Below, in pieces: positions 47,764 through 58,097 of a stretch of DNA of 64,000 nt. The first letter of the stretch is position 1; each line of letters starts with the position of its first letter. Source of the stretch: Adineta steineri (lineage: Eukaryota > Rotifera > Eurotatoria > Adinetida > Adinetidae); assembly GCA_905250115.1 (NCBI GenBank), contig CAJNOI010000326.1:1-64000 (forward strand), given 5' to 3'. Under the pieces are notes generated by a model. It worked only from the letters and a program-made list of their open reading frames with translations, did no database searches and had not been told where the DNA came from. Made by a program: the position numbers and the translations under genes.

Positions 47764-49326
47764 TCATATTTCTAATAATTGTAAAATGGTATTTGATTTT
47801 GCTTCTAGACGTATTCGATCTCTGCCCGATTCAGACAAATTGCAACCATACATATGAAATCGTTTCAACGATCGATTATGTTTAACCATTATTATGAGCG
47901 ATTCTACAGATTTATCGGTCACGGATTTATTGAAACAAAGATCTAATACTTGGAGATGACGATTATGATATGCAAGTGTATTAGCTAATAATTCAATTCC
48001 TTGATCACCTATATCATTTGTATGTAATCCCAACCAGGTTAAATTTGTTGTTATTTTTAACAATTCAGCAAGATATTGTGCACCGGTATTAGTAATATTA
48101 TTTTCATTAATATCGAATCGTTGAAGAGTCGAATTTTTTGTTAAGAGTACATTACTCAAAGATTTTACACCTTTATCACCAATTGAATTCTTTTCTAAAT
48201 TAAGTGTTTCTAATGTAGTATTATCTTTTAATCCAACAGCTATGATCGATGCTCCTTCAGATGAAATTTTGTTTTGATCTAATAATAATCGTTTACATTG
48301 TTTTTTATTCATTGCTTCGTCAACAACTATCTCCATATCTCGATCATTTAATCTTCGCGATCGTAAATCCACTGTTAATCGTAGTTGACACTTTTTAATA
48401 AAGTCTTGTAGTTCGACATTTCGATATGGTACTGACCCTAAAATGATATATCATAAATGAATACACATTTCTTTTGCTAGAACTTAATCCATAAATATAT
48501 GATTTATAGATAAATATCTTTTTAAAATGCAATGCTTTATGACAGTTTTGAGAAAAACTAATTTCCACGATAGAACAAGATCGCTGGATATCATATTATC
48601 GGTACTGAATAGAAATATTCCTTTAGATGTAATACTTATCTATTAGCGATGTTGGCATAGATAAAATTTTACTTCAAAAGTTTAATTTCAGAAATAAAAT
48701 GTACTTTCATTCATATGTTCTTATCTTCTCGTTTACCTTTACTTTCATTGATTAATTGCTTGATTCGATCCTCGTATTCATTACATTGTTCTTGAAGGCG
48801 TGCGATAGTTTTATTCGCTTCTACAGCTTCGATTTCCAATTTTTTTATTCGATCTTTGTATTGATCAACCTGTGTGGAAAGGTGCTCATTACGAGATATA
48901 ATTTCGATAACTCGTGGTCGTCGAATTTTATATGCACATGTTTTCAAATGATCATTAAGTTCATCACGACATCCTGACCATGTACATTTATTCGACACTG
49001 CTGGACATAATAGGGGGGGTCTTCGGACATTCTGCACGTATATGATATTTCAAGGCTTTGATTTTGATTGCCGTGTTTCCACATTGTTTACATCCTGTGT
49101 CGTCGCGTTTAGCCTGTATGGGAAGTTGCTTCTTACGAGATTTCATTTTTTTAACTGGCGGTGGTCGAGTCATATATGCACATGTTTTCCAATGATCACT
49201 AAGTTGATCACAATGTCCTAACCATGTACACTTTGTGCATCTGATGAAACTCTTGTATATATTACACGTGGATATAGTATCAACAGATGTGTCATTTGTC
49301 AGTTCGTCACTTTCAGTATCCGACAT
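47764..49326 (-). pseudogene. TRAF-like zinc finger, coiled-coil and LRR protein with one frameshift
   Basis: Exon 1 (48737-49326) and exon 2 (47764-48437) are joined by a 299-bp GT-AG intron in phase. Exon 1 encodes two similar zinc-finger units (CTKCTWLGHCDQLSDHWKTC and NKCTWSGCRDELNDHLKTC), a CxxC/HxxxxC unit between them, then a coiled coil (YKDRIKKLEIEAVEANKTIA). Exon 2 holds about six NLRC3-type LRRs (LETLNLEKNSIGDKGVKSL). A seven-G run at 49013-49019 shifts the frame between the fingers; six would restore an uninterrupted 420-residue protein. TRAF-type fingers and LRRs suggest a signalling adaptor, by analogy only. All other sequence is intact, so a sequencing error is as likely as gene death. 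Confidence 0.72.
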
Positions 49327-49575
49327 TTTTTTAAATATAATCTAAAACGATAAAAATATTTTATATATGTAGACTATATGCAATTGCTTCTAGATGATGA
49401 AGAAAAGAATTTTTTATTTTAATCTTTTGAAGTTTCGACTGAAAAAATAGAAAATGGTAAACAGGTATATTTATATCTATTGAAATGAAACGTTCCTAAC
49501 AAAGATAAGGCCATGGTTTTGATGTTATCTTTTCATTATATCTTGTAATAAAATATAAAATTTACACAGAGTGCG
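49327..49575. promoter_or_regulatory. upstream region of the zinc-finger/LRR gene
   Basis: A 249-bp AT-rich stretch between the minus-strand start codon at 49326 and a foldback element. It must hold the promoter if the gene is transcribed, but no defined element can be pointed out. Confidence 0.3.
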
Positions 49576-50064
49576 CCATAAGTAAGAAACTACAGTATTT
49601 TTTCGATTTCTTCTTTATACATTGTAGATAGGGCTCACATTTATATTATAGATACATCTATGATTACTTAACTTATTCTGGAAATTTCAGTTCTATAAAA
49701 TGAGAATTTGTTGAGAAAAGAACAAAAGTGAAACAAGATTTAGTGTTGTTTTGTTAAATTCTTCATCTTTTTCTATTCACAAAAATATCAACTTTAATCT
49801 CTTAAATTAGGTATTTCCAGTTTCGGTCTTACTTTTTGAACAGAATTATTCGCATAATGCTGAAACAAAATCTACAGAAGCATATTCATTCACCGAAAGT
49901 TGCTCTTGTTGAGAACAGAAAAAAAGAAAATTCAACAGAAACTGTAGAGCTAAAACTTTCAGAATAAGTTAAGTAATCAAAAATGTCCCTATAATATAAA
50001 TGTGAGTCGTACCTGACAATGTATAAGGAAGAAATCGAAAAAATACTGTGCCTTCATACTTATG
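49576..50064. mobile_element. 489-bp foldback/MITE, possibly mariner-like
   Basis: The first 110 bases (CCATAAGTAAG..ACAGTATTTTTTCGATTTC) are inverted in the last 100. Shared inner words are CTCACATTTATATTATAG and GATTACTTAACTTATTCTG. The centre is non-coding. The CCATAAGTA ends recall Tc1/mariner termini, but this is only a resemblance. Confidence 0.8.
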
Positions 50065-51904
50065 GAATGACATAACAGTTTATTCATTGGATAAAGTATT
50101 TATACGCAGTGATTATATATAAAAAATATTGGTCAATATTCACTAATCATGTAAACAAATCTGCCGAAGTTCATCAATATTAGCTAACATTAGACGCTTA
50201 TCTCGCTGCAAAAACACTTAAAAAAGAAACTAGTATCTTTTAGCATGGGTTTATATAAAAATATAATAGATTTCTACACCGTCTATCTATATTAACAAAA
50301 CACTCGAAAATTAATTTAATTATATTTTTGAATAATAACTATATATAATTGCTTGTTATAACTATCTTAATTATGTACGTTGAATAGAACTAAATATGAT
50401 ATTACACTGTAAAATTTTGTAATGTATACGCTTTTCGTTAATATTTTCTCTTTTTGATTACATGATGCCATTGGCAACTGTCTCGATCTTCTTTGTCCTC
50501 TTTTAGGATTCTATCGATTTTCCTCTGAAATATAAGATGTCACTAAGCAATATACTTATGGCAATATAATCCTCTACTTTTACTTATCTTTCCTTCTTAT
50601 ATATTTATTCTCGTCATTATGTTTTTAGATTATAGATCGCCTATTTTTTTATTTTGAATAATCAAACTCAAAATATAGGAACAATAGAAATACATAAATA
50701 AAACAAAGAAGTTTTTAATCTAATTTTTTTGAAGTCTCGATATATTTGTTTATATGAAACGTTCTAAACAATGATAAGTTTTTTATTTGAAACAAATAGA
50801 AACTAAGTGACCAATGAGGAAGTGAAAAATAAAATTACCATATCTGAGTATATTCATACCCAAGATTTTGACACAGTTTTTGATGATTTATTTTGATTGT
50901 GAGTAATTGTCATAAGTAGATACAAACGAGGGAAATTTACTGTATTTTTTAGAATAATTGCGTTGATACTATAAAATATTATTCATTTCGATCATATTGA
51001 TATAATATTCACATCAAACATTATTTATTACCTTTTCTGTTTTGATACGTATGAAAAAAGAAATGTTTATCATCGACAAAAATACATACATATTTATGAT
51101 GAATGAATAAAAAAAGGTAAAATATGGAAAGTATCGAAGCGAGAATAGTGAAGAGGAAAAATATCGAAAACTAAAATGATTAAATTAAGTAGAGCAACAG
51201 TAGTCATATATTATAACAAATATTTAGATATAATGTCACTCCACAGACGAAAATAATTCTTCATTTCCTTTTTGATTTGATATTTTTAGCAGTAACATAA
51301 GATAATCTTTTCAAGATTTCATAATCATTAGGTGAAGCATTCACATGCTAGAATGTTAAGATATCTATTTTTGCAAGGCATTTGTGAAGTATATTATTTA
51401 TGAATTTAGTAAAATAAAATTGAGTTTGTCTTGATATCTCTCACTATATGTATACTTGATAATACGATTGTTTATCTTCTTCTACTACATATAAAGAAAA
51501 CAAAATCTACGACAAGAAATGAATGTTATTTTTCACTCGTTCTGTGCAATTAAAAATATTTTCTTCAGTGGAGTTCTAATAATGACGCTCGTATGAATGT
51601 TTTTTCTTTCTTTTTGCATTTATTCATCACCTACTAACGTCATACAACGTGAATAAATCTTGAGAGTGAGGGTGTCTTTCTCTAACACACCTTTACCCTC
51701 GCTCTTCTCTAATTTTTTTAGTCAGTTATAGATAATATATCTACAGACATCGACTTAAATATTTCAGTCACTAGATTCAATAAAGAAGATGATAATTATA
51801 CACATAACAACAAAGAATATTTTATTTAATATAGAATAAAAACTAAACTGCTGACATAAAACTAAGATAGTTCTTCAAGTCTTCTTTTTAACTAATGACG
51901 ATTT
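50065..51904. other. non-coding spacer
   Basis: No gene found. 51014-51192 is a direct repeat of 53466-53643 (shared GTCGAAGCGAGAATAGTGAA-like segment and TGATGAATGAATAAAAAAA). H9, a telomere-like hairpin, is at 51661-51710 (GAGAGTGAGGGTGTC ... TTTACCCTCGCTCTTCTC). Confidence 0.5.
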
Positions 51905-52819
51905 TCATCTAAAACAACGATTAATTCGTTCCTTCCAATATTGACGAACTTCACGATTATAAATAAATAAATCCACAGTTTGAATAATAACAGTAAATGT
52001 AGGTGGAATTTGTAGTACATCATACACCCACCATGGTATAAAGGGATCTTGAAGAAATGTAGCGATATAAGTTGGCGCCCATCCAAATATAAATACAAAA
52101 AATAAGAAAAGTATATGTTTGAGTAATTTTATATCTCGATGATGTTGTTGATGAGTTGTATTCGTTCTAGGCGCGGTAGCTATTGTAGTCGCATGAACAC
52201 GTCGACTGGATAATCGAGCAGAAACAATAATTATTCCATTAAAAATGATAAAAAAAATCACAGGAATTATGACTATAACTAGTAAATAATAAAAGAAAAT
52301 CCAACTGTACAATGGTATGCCATCAGAACATCCCTACAAATAATAGAGAAGAAATATTTTTTTTCTTTTACTGATTTTTACCTTTAAACAATCAAGTAAA
52401 ATTGGTATTGACATAAGTGAACCAAATATCCATTGTGCAATTATCGATAAATACGTCCAAGTTTTACTTTTAAAGAATCGTTTCATAGGAAAACATATTG
52501 TAAAACATCGACTAATAACAATGGCTACTAGAGAATGAACTACTAAACAAATCATGAATTGTCCAGCAGTTAATATAAGTCCACAGAAGATAGGAGTTTG
52601 AGAATATATGTTTAAATTCAATGCATCGGACGTTTTGTATAAAGCCCAGTACATAATACACATGAGACAAGTTAAGCAGAAATTTGCTATCTAAATATTA
52701 TTTGCAGTACGAAAACGTTTGATAAAAACGATTGTTAGAAGATAAAATAATGGCAATGGGATGGTAAGACTCAAAGTGATAGCTTGTACGGTATACACAA
52801 CGTATAGTATATCTACCAT
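51905..52819 (-). pseudogene. rhodopsin-like GPCR with a nonsense codon in TM2
   Basis: Exons 52382-52819 and 51905-52333 (48-bp intron) would encode 288 residues with seven hydrophobic helices. TM1 contains LPLFYLLTIVFIKRF, TM3 GLILTAGQFMICLVVHSLVAI followed by SRCF, TM4 WIFGSLMSIPILL, TM5 YYLLVIVIIPVIFF, and TM6 ILFLFFVFIFGWAPTYIATF. In-frame codon 43 is TAG (52691-52693), just at the start of TM2 where the frame otherwise reads TANNI-stop-IANFCLTCL. Splicing cannot easily remove it. The rest is intact, suggesting a very recent loss, a reading error, or translation from a downstream ATG giving a receptor without TM1. Same general family as the receptor at 30271. Confidence 0.78.
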
Positions 52820-54296
52820 GTTGATATAGTTTTTGGAATAAGCGTTAGACACAAAATAATGACCTATATAAAAAAAAGAAGTTTTGTCATCTAAACTTTT
52901 ACATATTGTTTCAATGAAATAGAATGATATGATCTTTTACGTCTTTATGAATCTCATTTAAAGGACAATTTAATAAAAGAATTTTTTCTCGTTTATTTGA
53001 ATATAATTAAAGATGAAGTGAATCTTTATCTTTATTTTATAAAGAATAAAGATTTACTTTATTTCTTTATCTTTATTCTTTATTGTAAAGTAGAATAAAA
53101 ATAAATTAACACCCCTAATTTATTCATTTCTTTTTCTCAAGAATCGCATCACTTTGTATAGTAATGCGTCAGAAGAAAGGGAGGAAGAGATCATACTAAA
53201 GAACATAAAAAAGATAATGACCTATATTTACACAAATTGCTTGTTCGCCACATCACAGCTGAATTGTGACCTAAAACGATGATTCATGTGACTATTTCAT
53301 TCTTATTAACAACTTTTCTATCGTTCTTCTGTCCCACCTTTCCTCTTTGATGATACACTACTTAATTGGATAGCAATGGACAGTAAGATAGAAAAAGGGA
53401 GAGAAAGGATCAAAATGGTGTGGGTGCTCAGTTTATTATCACTCATACCCACACCCTACAATATTGACATCGAACATTGTTTATTACTTTTTCTGTTGTT
53501 GCTACGTATGAAAAAAATGTTTACCGTCGACAAAAACACATACATGCTTATGATGAATGAATAAAAAAAAGTAAAATATGAAAAATGTCGAAGCGAGAAT
53601 AGTGAAGAGGAAAAATACCGAAAACTAAGATGTCTAAATAAGAAGTAATATCTCTGAATTTGTGATCAAATTTATTAATTATAACAAATATTTAAACTTA
53701 ATATCATTTCATGAGCATATCAGGTGGAAGAAAATCAAGTTTATACTAACTACGAAATTTCTATTTAAGATAGTAAAGTAGAAACTGATAATGTTATTAA
53801 ATCGATTGGTGCGACTGTTTCTTTATGATACTTTTGCGAAATAGATGTACTTTTCTTTATATTATATATTTATATCTTCGCAGCTTGAATATTCGCATTA
53901 AAATTTCTTCTATTTTAGATGGAGGAGAATGTAGATAGTACAATATAGAAAACAAATATTGCGTGATCTAACTATGTAAAAAACTGTGACAGGATAATCA
54001 AATGAAAATTGATTATAATCATTAGCATTTCATCGATTTTAGTTTAATTTTTATCCTATTTTTTAAATGAGAATATAGATGTATGATATACACTGATGTA
54101 AAAAAGCAAATAGAATAAAACGTTTATGCGATATCAGCTGCATCTTTTCTCGTAACCTTTATTTCTTCTTCTTTACAAATGAAAGACATTAAAACAAAGT
54201 GATAAACACCTGTGATATCTCGTTCGTCAAATACACTTCAACTTATCTTATTCGCTTTTTCTCTTTCATAAAAAAAAATTATCATTTACATTCATC
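52820..54296. other. non-coding spacer
   Basis: Contains an AT-rich hairpin at about 53015-53095 (GAATCTTTATCTTTATT / AATAAAGAT type), H10 at 53417-53458 (GGTGTGGGTGCTC ... CATACCCACACC), and the second copy of the 51014 repeat at 53466-53643. No gene seen. Confidence 0.5.
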
Positions 54297-55919
54297 ATGT
54301 CTTCATCTATTCAACGAGTACTTCAAATTCGAGATGAATCTATTCCTAAAGACAGTTTACTGAAAGATTCAATTATTAATTCATCTGTTCTTGATGTCAG
54401 TGATTTTCCACGTCAATGTGGTCTTTTATCAAATGATGAACTTAATATTACTGAAAAGTATACAGCTACTCAACTCGTTGCTCTATTGGCTCAAGGTCAA
54501 TTAACCTCTGAACAAGTTATTCGAGCTTATATTAAACGAGCTGGTATTACTCATCAATTGACTAATTGTGCTACTGAATTTCTTAGCAAAGAAGCAATTG
54601 ACCGAGCTAAATATTTAGATGAAGAATTTAAACGACGTGAAGGACCTGTCGGGCCTCTGCATGGTTTACCAATTTCCACAAAAGACTTGGTAGCTATGAA
54701 AGGTCGAAGAACTAGTGCAGGATGGATTAAATGGCTCGATAGAATTGCAGAAGATGATGCTCTTATATTAAAAATTCTTTATGATGCAGGTGCCATTTTC
54801 TATGTACGTACGACTCAACCGCAGAGTTTAATGCATTTAGAATGTGATAGTCCTGTTTATGGTACTACTATCAATCCATTCAATCGAAATCTATCTAGTG
54901 GTGGAAGTTCGGGTGGCGAAGGTGCACTTATAGCCATGAAAGGTAGTCCAATAGGTATAGGAACCGATATTGGTGGGAGTATACGTGGTCCAGCTAATAA
55001 TAATGGTATTTACGGATTTAAACCAACTAGTTTTCGATTACCATTGCAAGGAATAATAGCAGAACAAGCAGGAAGAGAAAGTATAATTGCTGCAATTGGT
55101 CCACTTGCTCGAGCAAGAGAAGATATTATTCTATTTGTAAAAACAATACTCGATACTGAACCATGGTTACGAGATCCATCACTTGTACCTATTCCTTGGC
55201 GATCAATTACATTAGATTCGAAAAATATAACGATAGCTGTTATGTGGGATGATAATGTTGTACATCCTCATCCACCTGTAACTCGTGCTCTTCGTGAAAC
55301 GGTAGAACATTTGAAAAAATCTGGAATACGAATTATCGATTGGGAACCAATTGATCATCAGAAAAGTTGGGATATAATTAGTGCACTCTATTATTGTAAT
55401 GGAGCTGAAGAAGAACGAAATGTAATGGCAGATGGAAATGAAAAGCCATTACCATTGACTGAATGGATTATTAATCAACCACATGTAAAAAAACGAACTT
55501 GGTCAGAAATGAATAAATTAATTTCAGATAGAGAAATATATCGTACTCAATATGCACAAATATGGAATGAACGAGAAACTTTATGTCATAGTTCTATCGA
55601 TTGTCTTCTAGCACCAGGTGCTCCATCAGCAGCGTCTCAACATGGTACATCTAGATGGTGGGGTTATACTTCTGTATGGAATCTTCTTGATTATCCCGCT
55701 GTTATTTTTCCTGTGACAGTTGTTGACCCTGTAAAGGATCAGGTAGAAACTGATTATAAACCTAGAAATACACTTGATGCTGATAATTATAGTTTCTATA
55801 CATCTCCAACAGCATATGCTAATGCTCCTATTGGATTACAATTGATTGGACGACGTTATAACGACGAAAAAGTAATACAATGCCTCGAAATAATCGAACA
55901 TGCAATGGGCAGAAATTAG
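54297..55919 (+). CDS. amidase-signature hydrolase (fungal acetamidase/FAAH-like)
   Basis: A single 540-residue frame without introns. It carries the amidase signature: Lys129 in PISTKDLVAMKG, SGGSSGGEGAL with cis-Ser204, and GIGTDIGGSIRGPA with nucleophile Ser228. Spacing of the triad (75 and 24 residues) equals that of FAAH. The region LTNCATEFLSKEAIDRAKYL and GPLHGLPIS resembles fungal acetamidase (amdS-like) proteins more than animal FAAH, from memory. These enzymes hydrolyse amides to acid and ammonia, here presumably in the cytosol: no signal peptide or N-terminal membrane helix is seen. Length is normal and all catalytic residues are present. An intronless 1.6-kb gene among intron-rich neighbours is consistent with horizontal acquisition or retrocopying. 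Confidence 0.92.
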   Translation: MSSSIQRVLQIRDESIPKDSLLKDSIINSSVLDVSDFPRQCGLLSNDELNITEKYTATQLVALLAQGQLTSEQVIRAYIKRAGITHQLTNCATEFLSKEAIDRAKYLDEEFKRREGPVGPLHGLPISTKDLVAMKGRRTSAGWIKWLDRIAEDDALILKILYDAGAIFYVRTTQPQSLMHLECDSPVYGTTINPFNRNLSSGGSSGGEGALIAMKGSPIGIGTDIGGSIRGPANNNGIYGFKPTSFRLPLQGIIAEQAGRESIIAAIGPLARAREDIILFVKTILDTEPWLRDPSLVPIPWRSITLDSKNITIAVMWDDNVVHPHPPVTRALRETVEHLKKSGIRIIDWEPIDHQKSWDIISALYYCNGAEEERNVMADGNEKPLPLTEWIINQPHVKKRTWSEMNKLISDREIYRTQYAQIWNERETLCHSSIDCLLAPGAPSAASQHGTSRWWGYTSVWNLLDYPAVIFPVTVVDPVKDQVETDYKPRNTLDADNYSFYTSPTAYANAPIGLQLIGRRYNDEKVIQCLEIIEHAMGRN

Positions 55920-56198
55920 TCGAAGCAAAGACATTGACTTTTTGTTTATGATTCATTTAAAAAGTTTGTTTAGCCTAGTAAGAAAAGAAATTAAATGTAT
56001 GTTTTAATTAAACATGAACGTAAAAGGGAATCAATAAAAAACTAGATTTCCATGTTAAAGATACATTTGATTTATTGTTTTATATTACAAACTACTGCTT
56101 TAAGAGTAGCTGAATATATATTTACACCCTCCTTTTGTCAGAATCATCTTCTTCACATAAGAAGAAATATTGAAAAAAAATTCAAAAATTCAAAAAGG

Positions 56199-58097
56199 TT
56201 ATATTATGCCACAGATCATATTTAGATCATTATTTGAAAAAGCATCAGCTTTAGTAACGTTATTGGTTTTCAACCAACAAGTACCATCATTATACAAATT
56301 CCATGAAAAATGAGTACATCCCGGAGTTTGAGTACATTTTTGAGAACACAATTCCGAAGTACTCTGGACATTGGAGAGATCGTTTCCAATAAAATCACAA
56401 GACATTGCCCAGTTATTTTCGTTCCATTGTACTTCAGAATTCGGCATTTGTAGCTGTCCATCATTGATTATACCACAAACTGTACTTGAATCATTAGTAT
56501 TATATGCATCATTCTTGGAAACATTATTTGTTTTCATCCAACAAGTACCACCATTCAAATTGATCCATGTATAATGAGTGCATCCTGGCGTTTCAGTGCA
56601 TTTTAAATCACAATAATCCAATGAGATTAACACATTCGAAAGATCATTTCCATTGAAAGCACAAGATAAAGCCCAGTTATTCCCATTCCACATAATAATA
56701 GTCGAATTTGAATCTTCTTGTTGACTACGGTTTACTATACCACAAATCATACTTGAATCATTAGTTAAGATTGCATCAGCTCTAGACACATTATTTTTTT
56801 TCATCCAACAACTACCTGTATTAAAGGAAGTCCAAGTATAATGAGTACATCCCTGTGTTAGAAGACATTTTGCACCACAAAACATTGATGGAATAAATAC
56901 ATAGGAAAGTTCATTACCAGGAAAATCGCAAGATGTTGCCCAATTAGTTTCATTCCAATGGATCGTCGCAGGTATTACTTTTAAAAAATTGAAAAAAAGA
57001 AATCATTGTTCTGTGTCTATCTATTAAGATATTAAAGAACATACCTGGTATTTTAGTAGTTCGCTTTGTTAATAGAACACTACAAAGAATAATTGTCAGG
57101 ATGGTTATAATTGTCAATGTAATGATTGGAACAAGAAAACGCTTTCGAAAATACCATCGACGACTTGATAAACTAATCAAAAATATAATGAAAAAATACC
57201 GGAACGAATAGAAATATTGTAACATGAAACTTACTCGAGTTCTGGATAAAGACATGCACCTAAAAACAGAAATATTTCAATTGAAAATAAATTGTTGAAT
57301 ATATTTGACTAACCTTGGAATGGAGGTTCTAATAATAATTCGTTTGGCATTGTTTGTTTCAAATGAATGATATGTAGATTAGGTGCTGGATCTAATTTTG
57401 ATTGTACTTCTAAATATGTTCCCGGTAATAATAGAATCTCTTCTTCATCATTAAACTGTGAATGAGCACGTATACTTCTACCATTTAATATTTCAATAGA
57501 AAATAAAGTTCTTTCTCCTGTTTGACCTAAATAGAGTTCATTTTCAAGGACGGTTAATGATGTAGTTGTCGATGAGAAAGACCACCATATCATTTGAGCT
57601 TCTTTAAGATCAACATTGACATATTTTCGTACACCACGCCATACAGTTTGTGGTGGTATACATGGTAATTTAACGATAGCAGTGAGAAAAAGTTTGAGAT
57701 ATTTAAACCAGGGATATAGACATTGTCGATTACTATTTCTTAGTGCACGATTGAGATGAGAATACAAGCTTTCACTGGTACCTTTCCATTCCGTCGTGTA
57801 GAGGCGGATCGAAGCCGATTCATCACGAGTTAAATCATCACTTGGCATATCTGGAGTATGTTCTAAGGCAATTGAAACATAGTGAAGTATATCAGGAATA
57901 ATGGAAATTAACGGTACACATGCATCATGAAGCGGAAGAATTGGTTCTTGTGCATAACCAATGATAGGATCAAGTGAATTTAAATCATCTGTATCTTTAA
58001 TTAATAGACGAGAATTTCTACGACGAATCATGAATTCATTATCATTTGTCGTTCTCTCATAATCTCGACTAGTTGACCAAACATGAAGTTTATTCAT
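56199..58097 (-). CDS. transmembrane mono-ADP-ribosyltransferase with three Apple-like repeats
   Basis: Exons 57314-58097, 57235-57259 (25-nt microexon), 57045-57172 and 56199-56977 join in frame to 571 residues. Residues 1-261 are an arginine-specific ART domain with the R-S-E motif: Arg154 in TVWRGV, SFSSTT at 173-178, and the ExE pair at 218-220 in NDEEEILLLPG. Next comes a basic stop (SSRRWYFRKR) and one membrane helix (LVPIITLTIITILTIILCSVLL). The C-terminus has a lead-in and three repeats of about 80 residues with C..F.GNDLSNV...C..KC..TPGCTHYTW.....GTCWMK.NNV, resembling PAN/Apple domains. With no signal peptide, the enzyme should be cytosolic and the repeats extracellular. It would transfer ADP-ribose from NAD to protein arginines; any link to ligand binding is inference. 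Confidence 0.85.
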
